64,000 nucleotides of DNA from Abyssicoccus albus (GTDB lineage: Bacteria > Bacillota > Bacilli > Staphylococcales > Abyssicoccaceae), in contig NZ_RKRK01000002.1 of the NCBI RefSeq assembly GCF_003815035.1, positions 366,163 to 430,162 of the forward strand, in the 5' to 3' direction. Of this stretch, positions 35,235 through 46,063 are shown one piece after another. Position numbers and translations under genes: made by a program. Positions within the stretch are counted from its first letter, which is position 1; each line of letters opens with the position of its first letter. Below the pieces are notes generated by a model, which did not search any database, had not been told where the DNA came from, and saw nothing but the letters and a program-made list of their open reading frames with translations.

Positions 35235-36491
35235 ATGTCAAAAGATGAACAAACAACTTATAAATGTTCTTTTTGCGGAAAAGATAAAGATCAAGTTAAG
35301 AAACTTGTCGCAGGAAGTGGAGTATATATTTGTAACGAATGTATAGAACTATGTGCTGAGATTGTCGAAGAAGAATTAGCACAGGAGAAAGTATCAGAAT
35401 TAATTGAATTACCAAAACCAAAAGAAATCATGCACCATTTAGATGAGTATGTGATCGGCCAAGAGAAAGCGAAGAAAGCATTAAGTGTCGCAGTGTATAA
35501 TCACTATAAACGTATTAATCAAATGGCAGTGAATGATGACGTTGAGATTCAAAAATCCAATATTGCATTAATTGGACCAACAGGAAGCGGTAAAACGTTA
35601 CTCGCTCAAACGTTAGCAAGAAGTTTGAATGTCCCTTTTGCTATTGCTGACGCAACAAGTTTAACTGAAGCTGGATATGTTGGAGATGACGTTGAAAATA
35701 TATTACTTCGTTTAATACAAAATGCTGACTTTGATGTTGAAAAAGCTGAAAAAGGAATTATATACGTTGATGAAATCGACAAAATTGCGCGTAAATCAGA
35801 GAATACATCGATTACACGTGATGTAAGTGGTGAGGGTGTTCAACAAGCATTACTTAAAATACTAGAAGGTACAGTTGCAAGCGTTCCACCACAAGGTGGT
35901 CGTAAGCATCCAAATCAAGAGATGATTCAAATTGATACAACGAATATCCTATTTATTCTAGGTGGTGCCTTTGACGGTATTGATGATGTTATTCGTCGAA
36001 GAATCGGTGAGAAAGTGATTGGATTTGGTGGTTCAGAGAAGAAAATCGATGAAACGAAATCATTGCTTGAACAAGTTCGTCCTGAAGATTTACAAACTTA
36101 TGGTTTAATTCCAGAATTTATTGGACGTGTTCCAATTGTTGCAAATTTAGATACACTTGACGTAGATGCATTGAATCAAATTTTAACAGAGCCAAAGAAT
36201 GCATTAGTGAAACAGTATAAGAAGATGTTAGAATTAGATGATATAGAGCTTGAATTCGATCATGATGCTTTAAGTGCGGTCAGTGAGTTAGCCATTGAAC
36301 GTAAAACGGGTGCACGTGGACTTCGTTCTATTATCGAAGAGACTTTAGTTGATATTATGTTCGATGTACCATCGAATGATGATATTCATAAAGTTGTGAT
36401 TACAAAAGATACGATTGTCAATGAGCAATCACCAGAATTATATAATCAAGACGGAGAGCGTATTGAGTCATCTGAACAAACAAGTGCATAA
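35235..36491 (+). CDS. clpX: ClpX, ATPase subunit of the ClpXP protease
   Basis: 418-aa AAA+ unfoldase. The N-terminal zinc domain ([10 protein letters not shown] and CNECIELC) recruits substrates; Walker A is [12 protein letters not shown] (near 119), Walker [11 protein letters not shown], and a VGDDVEN pore-type loop follows the Walker A region. The late IGF-type stretch [11 protein letters not shown] is the ClpP-docking loop. The usual length and all motifs are intact. Confidence 0.97.
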   Translation: MSKDEQTTYKCSFCGKDKDQVKKLVAGSGVYICNECIELCAEIVEEELAQEKVSELIELPKPKEIMHHLDEYVIGQEKAKKALSVAVYNHYKRINQMAVNDDVEIQKSNIALIGPTGSGKTLLAQTLARSLNVPFAIADATSLTEAGYVGDDVENILLRLIQNADFDVEKAEKGIIYVDEIDKIARKSENTSITRDVSGEGVQQALLKILEGTVASVPPQGGRKHPNQEMIQIDTTNILFILGGAFDGIDDVIRRRIGEKVIGFGGSEKKIDETKSLLEQVRPEDLQTYGLIPEFIGRVPIVANLDTLDVDALNQILTEPKNALVKQYKKMLELDDIELEFDHDALSAVSELAIERKTGARGLRSIIEETLVDIMFDVPSNDDIHKVVITKDTIVNEQSPELYNQDGERIESSEQTSA

Positions 36492-36497
36492 TATTTG

Positions 36498-36533
36498 ATA
36501 CCTGTACATGACTGAAGATGTACAGGTATTTGT
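36498..36533 (+). terminator. Terminator after clpX
   Basis: ATACCTGTACAT (36498-36509) pairs perfectly with ATGTACAGGTAT (36518-36529). Only a short T-rich tail follows, so some read-through into engB is likely. Confidence 0.6.
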
Positions 36534-36551
36534 TATGAAAGGAGTAATTAA

Positions 36552-37145
36552 ATGAAAATCAATCCAAATAAAGTTGACATTATGACTAGTGGTGTCTCAA
36601 AAGCACATTATCCAACACATGGATTGCCAGAAATTGCATTAGCAGGTCGTTCTAATGTAGGAAAATCAACATTTATCAACGCTATTACTGGTCGTAAAAG
36701 CGTTGCGCGTGTTTCAAGTAAACCCGGTAAGACTCAGACGTTAAACTTTTTTAACCTAGATGATCAACTCGTTATGGTCGATGTCCCTGGCTATGGATAT
36801 GCGAAAGAATCAAAAGCAAAACGAGCGGAATGGGGCAAAATGATTGAAGAATATTTCGTGAATAGAGAATGCCTGAAAGTCGTCATCCAGCTTGTCGATT
36901 TAAGACATAATCCGACGGAGGATGATGTGTTAATGTATGATTTCTTAAAGCATTATCAAATACCGACGATTGTCATCGCAACGAAAGAAGATAAACTGAC
37001 GAAAAATAATATTAATAAACAACAAAAGAACATTCTTCATTCTCTTCAACTCGAGGAAGGTGACGAATTTATGACATTTTCATCCGTTAAGAAAGATAAA
37101 GTCGATGACGTATGGAATTTAATCGCTCAGTTCATTGGAAGGTAG
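36552..37145 (+). CDS. engB: Ribosome-biogenesis GTPase EngB/YsxC
   Basis: 197-aa GTPase needed for 50S assembly. G-motifs in order: [10 protein letters not shown] (G1), GKTQTLNF (G2), VDVPGYGYA (G3), IATKEDKL (G4) and TFSSVKK (G5). Start ATG 36552 after AAAGGAG. Between clpX and hemA as in S. aureus. Confidence 0.95.
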   Translation: MKINPNKVDIMTSGVSKAHYPTHGLPEIALAGRSNVGKSTFINAITGRKSVARVSSKPGKTQTLNFFNLDDQLVMVDVPGYGYAKESKAKRAEWGKMIEEYFVNRECLKVVIQLVDLRHNPTEDDVLMYDFLKHYQIPTIVIATKEDKLTKNNINKQQKNILHSLQLEEGDEFMTFSSVKKDKVDDVWNLIAQFIGR

Positions 37146-37146
37146 T

Positions 37147-37175
37147 TTGTAATGATTATTAATAAATAGTATAAT
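37147..37175 (+). promoter_or_regulatory. Promoter of the hem operon
   Basis: TTGTAA (37147-37152), 17-bp spacer, TATAAT (37170-37175), 35 bases before hemA. Confidence 0.65.
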
Positions 37176-37209
37176 ATAAAGTATTAATTGTGTTAACGGA
37201 GGGGTCATT

Positions 37210-38565
37210 ATGCATACATTAGCTGTCAGCATTAATTACAAGACAGCGCGAGTTGATCTTAGAGAACAAGTCGCTTTTAACGACTCTAATATTGAAAAAG
37301 CAGTACTTGAGTTAAAAGATACAAAGAGTATATTGGAGAATGTCATATTATCCACATGCAATCGTACAGAAATATATGCTGTCGTGGACCAATTGCATAC
37401 TGGTAAATATTATATCGCTAGATTTTTATCAGAGTGGTTTGACATAGATATCGAAGACATTAAGTCAATGATGACAATCAACGTTGACGCTGATGCTTAT
37501 GAACACTTATTTAAAGTGAATTGTGGACTTGATTCAATGGTGCTTGGGGAAACTCAAATTTTAGGTCAAATTAAAGAAGCATTCGAACGCTCACATAAAC
37601 TCGAAGCAACGGGGACAATGTTTAATAAGTTATTCAAACAATCGATGACACTCGCAAAGCGAGCTCATCGTGATACGAAAATTGCAGAGAGTGCAGTATC
37701 TATAAGTTATGCTGCAGTGGAATTATCACGTAAAGTATTTGATTCATTCACAAATAAGCATATTGCAGTTGTAGGTGCTGGTGAAATGGCAAAGCTTGCT
37801 ATTGAAAACTTTAAAGGCCGCGGTGCAAATCATATCACTGTAATGAACCGTACAGAGACTAGGGCAATTGAAATAGCCTCAGACTATAATATTAAACATG
37901 CAGCGATTGATCGTATAACAGATGTTATTAATGATGCTGACATTATTTTAACAGCGACGGGCGCTACAGAGTATATTATAGGCGTTGATACACTTCAGCA
38001 TGTTTCAAATAAAAATAAACAACGTGTATTTCTAGATATCTCCTTGCCTAGAAATATAGACCCGAATATTAAGCGAGAAGAGTCCTTATATTTATATGAC
38101 GTTGATGCATTGAATGGACTGATTGATTACAATTTAAAAGAAAGACAACAAGCCGCAGCACAAATTGAACAGATGATTAATGATGAGCAACAACAGTTTA
38201 CGAAGTGGCTAGATATGTTAGGTGTTGTCCCAGTTATCACTGCGTTGCGTGAGAAGGCGCTAACGATTCAGGCCGAGACGATGGTTTCAATAGAAAATAA
38301 AATGCCTAATATGTCTGAGCGTGAACGCAAAGTTATTTCAAAACATACGAAAAGTATTATCAATCAAATGTTGAAAGACCCTATTCAAAGTGCTAAAGAA
38401 CTTGCTGGGGAGTCACATGGTCATGAAAAACTTGAATTCTTTATGGATATCTTTGATATTGAAGAGGACGTTGTCGCGCTCATTGAAGCGGAAAAAGATG
38501 AAGCAAAACGCGCTAAATATTACCGTATGAAACAGCTGTTAAATCAAGTGAAGACCATTAGATAA
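37210..38565 (+). CDS. hemA: Glutamyl-tRNA reductase
   Basis: 451 aa, first committed step of haem synthesis by the C5 route: reduces glutamyl-tRNA-Glu to glutamate-1-semialdehyde with NADPH. The catalytic Cys lies in LSTCNRTEIYAV, followed by GLDSMVLGETQILGQIKEA, the NADPH site VVGAGEMAKLA and a C-terminal dimerisation helix region. Leads a six-gene operon, so this is the likely control step. Confidence 0.97.
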   Translation: MHTLAVSINYKTARVDLREQVAFNDSNIEKAVLELKDTKSILENVILSTCNRTEIYAVVDQLHTGKYYIARFLSEWFDIDIEDIKSMMTINVDADAYEHLFKVNCGLDSMVLGETQILGQIKEAFERSHKLEATGTMFNKLFKQSMTLAKRAHRDTKIAESAVSISYAAVELSRKVFDSFTNKHIAVVGAGEMAKLAIENFKGRGANHITVMNRTETRAIEIASDYNIKHAAIDRITDVINDADIILTATGATEYIIGVDTLQHVSNKNKQRVFLDISLPRNIDPNIKREESLYLYDVDALNGLIDYNLKERQQAAAQIEQMINDEQQQFTKWLDMLGVVPVITALREKALTIQAETMVSIENKMPNMSERERKVISKHTKSIINQMLKDPIQSAKELAGESHGHEKLEFFMDIFDIEEDVVALIEAEKDEAKRAKYYRMKQLLNQVKTIR

Positions 38566-38577
38566 GGGGGATACTAT

Positions 38578-39399
38578 ATGAACCCTATGGATTTATTAAG
38601 GTTACAAGAACTTATTATATTTATCTACGCGTTTAGTTTATTATGTTTGTATTATGATTTTGTTTTATCACACGATAAAGTCCAAAAGCTTGGCATTTAT
38701 ACATTAGGGATTGTTTGGTTTAGTCAAACAATCTTTTTGTTTATGTTTATGATGCAACACCACCGTTTGCCAATGCATAGCTTAACTGAATCATTCGGGT
38801 TAGTTGCATGGCTCATTATGACGATTTCATTTATTTTTTTAAAATGGAGTCCATCAGATTATCTCATTTTATTCTTGAATATCTTTGGATTCATATTTAT
38901 ATCCATTAATATCTTTGCACCGGTGAAAGATAATACAATCGAAAGATTATTTATGCGTAATGAATTATTAAATATACATGTGACATTGGCGTTGTTGAGT
39001 TATGTGCTATTTCTTATTGCGGCATCACTTGGTGTGATGATTATGATTCAAGATAAAAAACTTAAAACGAACCAATTTGATAAAGCATTTAAACGTATGG
39101 GTAATTTGGCCAAAATGCATTTTTATAGTCGTGTTTTTATACTCATTGGTACTTTGATGCTATTAGTTAGTCTGATTTTAGGTTTACAGTGGGGGATATA
39201 TTATATCGGATATAGTATATTTTTAGATATTAAAGTTATCATGTCTATTATCGTGTTTATTTGTTATATGTTATTGATTTTATTATCATTAAAGTGGTAC
39301 AAAACATTTTCTCATTTTGCGAAATATAATGTTGGAATTTTTATCATTTTATTATTTAATTTTATATTTATTACAATGTTTTCAGGGTTTCATTATTAG
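38578..39399 (+). CDS. hemX: HemX, CcsA/ResC-like integral membrane protein
   Basis: 273 aa with about eight hydrophobic segments and the family features HHRLPMHSLTESFGLVAW and YFYSRV-like loops of the cytochrome c assembly (CcsA) family. In Bacillus and Staphylococcus HemX negatively affects HemA level. The position between hemA and hemC supports that role. 12 bases after hemA. Confidence 0.88.
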   Translation: MNPMDLLRLQELIIFIYAFSLLCLYYDFVLSHDKVQKLGIYTLGIVWFSQTIFLFMFMMQHHRLPMHSLTESFGLVAWLIMTISFIFLKWSPSDYLILFLNIFGFIFISINIFAPVKDNTIERLFMRNELLNIHVTLALLSYVLFLIAASLGVMIMIQDKKLKTNQFDKAFKRMGNLAKMHFYSRVFILIGTLMLLVSLILGLQWGIYYIGYSIFLDIKVIMSIIVFICYMLLILLSLKWYKTFSHFAKYNVGIFIILLFNFIFITMFSGFHY

Positions 39400-39410
39400 G
39401 AGGTTAAAGC

Positions 39411-40334
39411 ATGCCGAAATTTATCGTTGGATCTAGAAGAAGTCAACTGGCATTAACGCAATCGAAACAGTTTATTAATACATTGAAACAAGCTCATCCA
39501 GAATTAGATATTGAGATTAAAGAAATTGTCACTAAAGGTGACGAAATTGTAAATGTTCAATTATCTAAAGTTGGTGGTAAAGGATTGTTCGTCAAAGAAA
39601 TCGAACAAGCATTATTTAATAAAGAAATTGATATGGCAATACACAGTTTGAAAGATGTACCAAGTGAGTTGCCAGATGGACTTCAAATTTCATGTATTCC
39701 ATCTCGAGAAGACCGAAGAGATGCATATATCGCCAATGATCATTTGAAATTAAAAGATCTTGCGCCAAACTCAGTCGTCGGTACTTCATCTCTTAGACGT
39801 GGTGCCCAAATTAAGTCAATTAGACCCGATGTTGAAATTCAATGGATTCGAGGAAATATCGATACTCGATTGAAAAAGTTAAAAAATGGACAATACGATG
39901 CTATTATATTAGCAGCAGCAGGGTTACACCGCATGGGATGGTCTGAAGATGTCATTACTGAGTACTTAGAACCAGAATTAATGATTCCAGCGATTGGACA
40001 AGGTGCACTCGGTATTGAAACACGTGTAGGCAGTGATATTGAACATTATTTAAAGTCTGTTCATGATGATGAGACAGCACGTACTACCACTGCAGAGCGA
40101 ATCTTTTTGGCACAAATGGATGGAAGTTGTAAAGTCCCTATCGGTGGCTATGCAACGATTAATGAACAAGATGAAGTACAATTTACAGGTTTAATTATGT
40201 CGGAAGATGGTCAAGAGAAATATATGCATACAGCCACTCATCATGATGCGAAAGAAGCAGGATTACTTGTGGCAAAAGCTTTGTATGAACAAGGAGCGAA
40301 AGAGATCATCGACCGATTGAATGAGGAAATGTAA
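39411..40334 (+). CDS. hemC: Porphobilinogen deaminase (hydroxymethylbilane synthase)
   Basis: 307 aa, polymerises four porphobilinogens. The N-terminal [16 protein letters not shown], the catalytic Asp region [13 protein letters not shown], and the dipyrromethane-cofactor Cys in [13 protein letters not shown] are all visible. Third gene of the hem operon, AGGAGG before ATG 39411. Confidence 0.97.
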   Translation: MPKFIVGSRRSQLALTQSKQFINTLKQAHPELDIEIKEIVTKGDEIVNVQLSKVGGKGLFVKEIEQALFNKEIDMAIHSLKDVPSELPDGLQISCIPSREDRRDAYIANDHLKLKDLAPNSVVGTSSLRRGAQIKSIRPDVEIQWIRGNIDTRLKKLKNGQYDAIILAAAGLHRMGWSEDVITEYLEPELMIPAIGQGALGIETRVGSDIEHYLKSVHDDETARTTTAERIFLAQMDGSCKVPIGGYATINEQDEVQFTGLIMSEDGQEKYMHTATHHDAKEAGLLVAKALYEQGAKEIIDRLNEEM

Positions 40335-40339
40335 TTGAC

Positions 40340-41095
40340 ATGAAACATGTCTTAATGACGCAAAGTAGAATGGGTTCATCATTGGAATCTAAAATAAAAT
40401 CTCATGTTGATCTTGAAGTGTGTCACATTCCATTCATTAAATTTATTCAAAATCAAATCGATACATCTGAATTACGTAAACATGTTGATGCGCTCATTTT
40501 CACAAGTATAAATGGCGTGAAATATAGTCGTCATTTGCTCAACGAAATATCGTATGAATATGTGATTGCGATTGGTCATAAAACGAGTGAATATTGTAAA
40601 TCGAAGCATATTCATGTGGATTATATATCGGAAGATTCAACGCAAGAAGGCATCGTTGACCTCGTTCGTCTTATCAATCAAGATAAGATGGTGATTAAAA
40701 GTGTGTTATTACCTACTTCTAATCGGTCACGAGATGTGATCGAACAATGTTTGAACACTCAACAGATTACTGTCCAAAAAATTGAAGTCTATGATACAGT
40801 AGATAATAAACAAGCATATATTAAATTGGAACAATTTTTATCAACAAATCAATCATTTACAAAATATTTGATGTTAAGTTCTCCAAGTGCTGCAAATCAT
40901 TTTGTTACACTTATTTATCAACTCGATAAAAAATATCAGGATTACATTGAGCAGTTGACGATAGTTGTTATTGGAGCGATTACTTATGAAGCAATTATGT
41001 CTGAGTTAGCAAAATATGATATTCAGGTGAAGCAAGTAGTGATTTCAGCCCAACCAACATTTGAATCAATGGTTGATCGTATTGTTTCAGAATAA
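40340..41095 (+). CDS. hemD: Uroporphyrinogen-III synthase
   Basis: 251 aa, closes hydroxymethylbilane to uroporphyrinogen III. The family is very divergent. Two Rossmann-like halves are visible (VDALIFTSINGVKYSRHLL and TKYLMLSSPSAANHFVTLIY), the second with the usual SSPSA-type turn. The call rests on these plus the position between hemC and hemB. Confidence 0.9.
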   Translation: MKHVLMTQSRMGSSLESKIKSHVDLEVCHIPFIKFIQNQIDTSELRKHVDALIFTSINGVKYSRHLLNEISYEYVIAIGHKTSEYCKSKHIHVDYISEDSTQEGIVDLVRLINQDKMVIKSVLLPTSNRSRDVIEQCLNTQQITVQKIEVYDTVDNKQAYIKLEQFLSTNQSFTKYLMLSSPSAANHFVTLIYQLDKKYQDYIEQLTIVVIGAITYEAIMSELAKYDIQVKQVVISAQPTFESMVDRIVSE

Positions 41096-41138
41096 TATTT
41101 AAACACAATATTTAGAAATAAAAAAAAGGGGAGATATA

Positions 41139-42119
41139 ATGTTTGACCGTCACCGTAAATTAAGAAGAACGCCAACAATTCGTAAAATGGTGAAAGAAAC
41201 ACATTTACATAAAGAAGATTTAATTTATCCAATCTTTATCATTGAAGCACCGGATCAAAAGAAAGAAATTCCAAGTATGCCAGGAATTTATCAGATTTCA
41301 TTGAATCGACTTGAAGAAGAATTAGACGACGTATATCAACTTGGTATTCGTTCGATTATTTTATTTGGTATTCCACTGCATAAAGATGCGTGTGGTACAG
41401 AGGGGTATCATGATCACGGCATCATTCAAGAAGGCATTCGTAAAGTGAAATCATTATATCCAGATATGGTCGTCTTAGCGGATACATGTCTTTGTGAATA
41501 TACCGATCATGGTCATTGTGGGTTAATTGATGAACATACTCACGATGTGAAAAACGATGAAACTTTAGAATTACTTGTAAAGACGGCTGTATCACAAGCT
41601 AAAGCAGGTGCTGATATTATCGCGCCAAGCAATATGATGGATGGATTTGTAACGTCCATTAGACAAGGTTTGGACGATGCAGGATTTGAGCATATTCCAA
41701 TTATGAGTTATGGCATTAAATATTCATCAAGTTTTTACGGGCCGTTTAGAGATGCAGCTGAAAGTACTCCGTCATTTGGTGATCGTAAAACATATCAAAT
41801 GGACTCTTCAAATCGACTAGAAGCGATGAGAGAACTTGAGAGTGACTTAATGGAAGGTGCTGACATGATGATCGTCAAGCCCGCTTTAAGTTACTTAGAT
41901 ATTATCCGTGATGTACGTAATTCGTGTAACATTCCAGTTGTTGCATACAATGTGAGCGGTGAATATAGCATGGTTAAAGCAGCAAGTGCGAATGGTTGGA
42001 TTGATGAACGAACGAATGTGATGGAGCAGATGACATCGATGAAACGAGCTGGAGCAGATTTAATTATCACGTATTTTGCAAAAGACATTTGCAAATATTT
42101 AGATGAGGAGAGAGTGTAA
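41139..42119 (+). CDS. hemB: Porphobilinogen synthase (ALA dehydratase)
   Basis: 326 aa, condenses two 5-aminolevulinates. The zinc cysteines are in [17 protein letters not shown], so this is a zinc-dependent form. The Schiff-base lysines are in [18 protein letters not shown] and [12 protein letters not shown]. Start ATG after AGGGGAG. Stop overlaps hemL start by one base. Confidence 0.97.
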   Translation: MFDRHRKLRRTPTIRKMVKETHLHKEDLIYPIFIIEAPDQKKEIPSMPGIYQISLNRLEEELDDVYQLGIRSIILFGIPLHKDACGTEGYHDHGIIQEGIRKVKSLYPDMVVLADTCLCEYTDHGHCGLIDEHTHDVKNDETLELLVKTAVSQAKAGADIIAPSNMMDGFVTSIRQGLDDAGFEHIPIMSYGIKYSSSFYGPFRDAAESTPSFGDRKTYQMDSSNRLEAMRELESDLMEGADMMIVKPALSYLDIIRDVRNSCNIPVVAYNVSGEYSMVKAASANGWIDERTNVMEQMTSMKRAGADLIITYFAKDICKYLDEERV

Positions 42120-43402
42120 TGAGTTTAGAACAATCGATTAGACATTACAAAGATGCTGTAGAATTAATGCCGGGTGGTGTTAACTCACCAGTAAGAGCTT
42201 TTAAATCAGTTCAAATGGATCCAATTTATATTGAAGAAGGACAAGGCGCAACGATGACAGATATCGATGGTAACTCATACATTGATTACGTATTGAGTTG
42301 GGGGCCACTTATTTTAGGACATGCAGATGAACAAGTTGTAAATGCATTACAGACAGTCACGGCTAAAGGTACAAGCTTTGGGATGCCATCGGTACTCGAA
42401 AATAAACTTGCGCAACTTGTTATTGACCGTGTTCCTTCAATCGAAAAAGTGAGAATGGTCTCTTCAGGAACAGAAGCAACGTTGTCTGCATTAAGATTAG
42501 CGAGAGGATATACGAAACGCAACTTAATTTTGAAATTCGAAGGTTGTTATCATGGACATTCAGATTCATTACTCATTAAAGCGGGGAGTGGTGTTGCGAC
42601 CTTAGGATTACCTGATTCTCCAGGGGTCCCAGAAGGTATTGCGAAAAATACAATTACAGTCCCTTACAATGATGTTGAAAGTTTAAAACTTGCTTTTAGT
42701 AAATTTGGTGATGATATTGCAGGGGTAATCGTTGAACCGGTTGCTGGAAATATGGGCGTAGTCCCACCTGTTGAAGGTTTCTTACAATCATTAAGAGAGA
42801 TTACAACTGAACATGGTGCATTATTAATTTTTGATGAAGTGATGACCGGTTTTAGAGTGGGGTACCATTGTGCTCAAGGATATTTCAATGTAACACCTGA
42901 TTTGACTTGTCTTGGTAAAGTGATTGGTGGCGGATTACCTGTCGGAGCATACGGTGGGAAGAAAGAAATTATGGAGCATATTGCACCAGATGGGCCAATC
43001 TATCAAGCTGGAACATTATCAGGAAATCCATTAGCGATGACAGCAGGTTATGAGACATTAAGTCAATTAACTGAAAAAAGTTACGAACACTTCAATCAAT
43101 TAGGTGATTTATTAGAAGAAGGATTAATACGTTTGAAAGAGAAGTATAACATTCCGTTAACGGTGAATAGAGCTGGAAGTATGATCGGATTCTTCTTAAC
43201 GAATGAAGAGGTGAAGAACTTTGAAACAGCTCAAACGAGTGATTTAGATCTATTTGCAAAGTTATACCGAGCGTTGATAGAGGAAGGTATTTTCTTACCA
43301 CCATCACAGTTTGAAGGAATGTTCTTATCTACTAAGCATACTGAAGATCATATTAAAGAAACATTGAATGCATTTGATCGAGCATTTCAAAAAATTTCTT
43401 AA
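42119..43402 (+). CDS. hemL: Glutamate-1-semialdehyde 2,1-aminomutase
   Basis: 427-aa PLP enzyme forming 5-aminolevulinate. The motifs are [57 protein letters not shown] and the PLP lysine in [17 protein letters not shown]. Last gene of the operon; together hemA-L-B-C-D lead from glutamyl-tRNA to uroporphyrinogen III. Confidence 0.97.
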   Translation: MSLEQSIRHYKDAVELMPGGVNSPVRAFKSVQMDPIYIEEGQGATMTDIDGNSYIDYVLSWGPLILGHADEQVVNALQTVTAKGTSFGMPSVLENKLAQLVIDRVPSIEKVRMVSSGTEATLSALRLARGYTKRNLILKFEGCYHGHSDSLLIKAGSGVATLGLPDSPGVPEGIAKNTITVPYNDVESLKLAFSKFGDDIAGVIVEPVAGNMGVVPPVEGFLQSLREITTEHGALLIFDEVMTGFRVGYHCAQGYFNVTPDLTCLGKVIGGGLPVGAYGGKKEIMEHIAPDGPIYQAGTLSGNPLAMTAGYETLSQLTEKSYEHFNQLGDLLEEGLIRLKEKYNIPLTVNRAGSMIGFFLTNEEVKNFETAQTSDLDLFAKLYRALIEEGIFLPPSQFEGMFLSTKHTEDHIKETLNAFDRAFQKIS

Positions 43403-43470
43403 ACTTTAGATACAATGAATTTGATTAATATATCCTATTAGATTAAATATTTCCTTACTTAAGTAAACAA

Positions 43471-43510
43471 AAAAAGCCCTCCAAATGATATATTATTTGG
43501 AGGGCTTTAC
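43471..43510. terminator. Bidirectional terminator between hemL and the GDPD gene
   Basis: AAAGCCCTCCAAAT (43474-43487) pairs with the facing arm ATTTGGAGGGCTTT (about 43494-43507). On the minus strand the stem is followed by seven Ts; the plus-strand tail is weaker. Confidence 0.85.
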
Positions 43511-43539
43511 GATTGAGTTTAAATTAAAGTTTAAATAAA

Positions 43540-44460
43540 TTAATAGCGTTGAGTTAACAAGTGTTGAGCGATATCAGGTCTATCTGTCACAATTGTATGT
43601 GCACCTTTTTGAATTAAATCATCCATCTCATCTAAGTTATTCACAACATAATAGCCTGTTGCTACATTTAAACCGTGTAAGAATTTAATAAAGCCTTTTG
43701 TTGCTAATGATAATCCATTTGCTTTCACTGGCATTTGGAATGTATTCGCTTTTGGAATATATAGATGACCAAAACCTGAATTATAAAGCATAAATGCTTT
43801 AGTGACTTCACTCTGACCAGCGCCAAGTGCGATATCATCTTCAACGTATAAAGAGAAACGTTCAATTTGAGCATCGTTAAAGCTTGTAACACAAACTCTA
43901 TCTTTAGCATCTAATTTGTTGATTAAACGGTATAACACACTTGGAATTAAACTTCCTTCATATGTTTCAGGATCGTCTTTCATATCAATGTTAATGCGCA
44001 TTTCTGGGAACGCATTTAGCAATTCCTCTAACGTTACAATTTTAGCATCGTCTTGACCTCTGTATGGATGCTCTCCATTAACATCCTTGAAGTGATAACC
44101 GAAATCTAATTCACGTAACTCTTCAAGCGTATGATTACTAATACGACCCGCACCGTTACTTGTACGATCAACAAACGCATCATGGAATACAACGATTTGC
44201 TCATCTTTAGTTAATCGAACATCAACTTCGAAACCATCCACATTGTGTTCATTTGCTAATTTGAAAGCAGCCATCGTATGCTCTGGCGCTAATTTCATAC
44301 CACCACGATGAGCAAATACGTATGGAGCTACGCCATTAAAGAAAGGTTTAATTGGTTTCGCTTTTTGTTTAGAAGTTGATTTTGTGACAACCCAAGTTGT
44401 CCCAATCGCTGCACCGATTAATGCAGTTACTCCAAGTAATCCTTTTGTTAAGTTGTTCAT
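43540..44460 (-). CDS. Glycerophosphodiester phosphodiesterase, membrane-anchored
   Basis: 306 aa. An N-terminal hydrophobic segment (about 5-27, LLGVTALIGAAIGTTWVV) anchors or exports it. The GDPD barrel follows with the catalytic FAHRGGMKLAPEHTMAAF, EVDVRLTKDEQIVVFHD (metal Glu-Asp and second His) and INIDMKD. Splits glycerophosphodiesters to glycerol-3-phosphate and alcohol, so it may recycle phospholipid or teichoic-acid products outside the cell. ATG 44460 after GGAGGAATTAAT. Confidence 0.9.
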   Translation of the reverse strand: MNNLTKGLLGVTALIGAAIGTTWVVTKSTSKQKAKPIKPFFNGVAPYVFAHRGGMKLAPEHTMAAFKLANEHNVDGFEVDVRLTKDEQIVVFHDAFVDRTSNGAGRISNHTLEELRELDFGYHFKDVNGEHPYRGQDDAKIVTLEELLNAFPEMRINIDMKDDPETYEGSLIPSVLYRLINKLDAKDRVCVTSFNDAQIERFSLYVEDDIALGAGQSEVTKAFMLYNSGFGHLYIPKANTFQMPVKANGLSLATKGFIKFLHGLNVATGYYVVNNLDEMDDLIQKGAHTIVTDRPDIAQHLLTQRY

Positions 44461-44611
44461 ATTAATTCCTCCAACAAGATTATTTAAAAATCGTACGGTA
44501 CTTCTTTATTTTATCAAATACCATGTTAAACTTAAAGAAAGTCACATTTAAATATCATTCAAATGGATTTAAATATATTAAATAAAAAACATTTAAAGAG
44601 TAGGTGTTGAT

Positions 44612-44878
44612 ATGGATAAGATTGTCCAAAGACAAGGACTTTATATTTATTTATCCGATTTAAAACATGTGAAACAAGTTAGAAAATTTGGTCATATCAT
44701 TTATACTCATCCGATGGATCAATATGTGTTGTTATATACTGAATCAAGAAGATTAAATAAAACTTTAAAGAAATTAAATCAACTCAAATGTGTTAAGCAA
44801 GTTTTATTATCACAATACAAAGAAATCCCAACAACCTATGAAAAAGAAGATTATGAAAAAGGTGATTTTAAGTTTTAA
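44612..44878 (+). CDS. ylbG: YlbG family protein (DUF2129)
   Basis: 88 aa, starting MDKIVQRQGLYIYLSDLKHVKQVRKFGHI (shown here only in part: VQRQGLYIYLSDLKHVKQ) with YVLLYTESRRLNKTLKKLN, the conserved text of YlbG. Function is not established. It neighbours rsmD and coaD across the Firmicutes. Confidence 0.85.
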   Translation: MDKIVQRQGLYIYLSDLKHVKQVRKFGHIIYTHPMDQYVLLYTESRRLNKTLKKLNQLKCVKQVLLSQYKEIPTTYEKEDYEKGDFKF

Positions 44879-44931
44879 GCCATTGTGTATAATCTAAATA
44901 TAATCTTCAATAAAATAATAAGCATCATATA

Positions 44932-45342
44932 TTAATAATTAAAATCTAGTGGTTTTAAAAGATGATAGTTTCTAAACAATCCAATTAAGTAATGTTCATA
45001 TTGACTGAATGATGCGAAATTATCACTATGTTTTACCGTGAACTCGTGGATATGGTTAACAGATGTATTACTTTTTACAATATCTATAAATTCTCGTACA
45101 CGCTTGGAATTGTGTGTTGGATCATATTTAATGCCTTCGAATGAGCCATATATAGGTGTGAATTGACCAATTTCAGTTGGCGATAAGACGATTAATAATG
45201 ATGTATGCATTGTATTTTTTTTTGGATGTTCGCTATGGAGAATGATGCCATGTTGGATCCTGTCCGGCATATGTTTAATCAATGTATGGATTTCATATAA
45301 ATCACCATAGCCTTCACCAAGTTTAATGATGTGTTGTGTCAT
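44932..45342 (-). CDS. Conserved staphylococcal protein of unknown function
   Basis: 136 aa, soluble, starting TQHIIKLGEGYGDLYEIHTL. Two conserved-looking blocks are MHTSLLIVLSPTEIGQFTPI and the C-terminal YEHYLIGLFRNYHLLKPLD. Proteins of this type (I believe DUF7147) occur next to ylbG in staphylococci; some databases have called them methylthioribose kinase without basis. It runs against its neighbours, with ATG 45342 behind AGGAGCG. Confidence 0.65.
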   Translation of the reverse strand: MTQHIIKLGEGYGDLYEIHTLIKHMPDRIQHGIILHSEHPKKNTMHTSLLIVLSPTEIGQFTPIYGSFEGIKYDPTHNSKRVREFIDIVKSNTSVNHIHEFTVKHSDNFASFSQYEHYLIGLFRNYHLLKPLDFNY

Positions 45343-45419
45343 AGTACACGCTCCTTTAATAATTTAATTCAAAGATATTTATGATTGAGACAAATAGGTC
45401 ATGTTGAAAGGTGAGTCAT

Positions 45420-46001
45420 ATGAGAATTATTAGTGGTGAATACAAAGGGATACAGTTAGATGCCCTAAAAAATAATAATACACGACCGACTAGTGATAAA
45501 ATAAAAGAAAGCATGTTCAATATTATAACACAAGATGCATTAAGTAATCGCATATGTCTTGACTTGTTTGCAGGTAGTGGTGGACTTGGTATAGAAGCGA
45601 TATCACGTGGAGCAGCTCGTGTATTTTTTATAGATGGTAGTTATCCAGCAATCAAAATAATACAAAAAAATATTAATAAGTTAAAAGGGCTCGCGTCCGA
45701 AAGAAGTGAAGTGTATAGAACAGACTATAAACGAGCGATTAAAGCATTGAGTAAACGTGACATAAAGCTTGATGTCGTCTTTTTAGACCCTCCTTATCGG
45801 AAAGACTTAATTAAAGATGCACTTAAGTTGTTGCATGAGTATCATGTATTAAATACAGGTGCGCATATAATGATCGAAGCGGAGAGTTCTTTAGCTTTAA
45901 ATGATGATGAAGAATTATTAGTAACATACCAATATGAATATAAGAGTAGACATCCTTATGGTGATATTCAATTACATTATTTGATTTATCATGGCTCATA
46001 A
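45420..46001 (+). CDS. rsmD: 16S rRNA (guanine966-N2)-methyltransferase RsmD
   Basis: 193 aa. SAM-binding LDLFAGSGGLGIEAISRGA and the catalytic LDPPYRKD (D/NPPY type for amino methylation) identify it. N-terminal MRIISGEYKGIQLDA is the family start, so ATG 45420, behind AAAGGTGAG, is chosen over a GTG at 45411. Pairs with coaD, 62 bases away. Confidence 0.93.
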   Translation: MRIISGEYKGIQLDALKNNNTRPTSDKIKESMFNIITQDALSNRICLDLFAGSGGLGIEAISRGAARVFFIDGSYPAIKIIQKNINKLKGLASERSEVYRTDYKRAIKALSKRDIKLDVVFLDPPYRKDLIKDALKLLHEYHVLNTGAHIMIEAESSLALNDDEELLVTYQYEYKSRHPYGDIQLHYLIYHGS

Positions 46002-46063
46002 TTTAAGCATTATCATGATACAATGTGAGTTACGTACATATAGTTAAAAAGGAGGTTATCTTT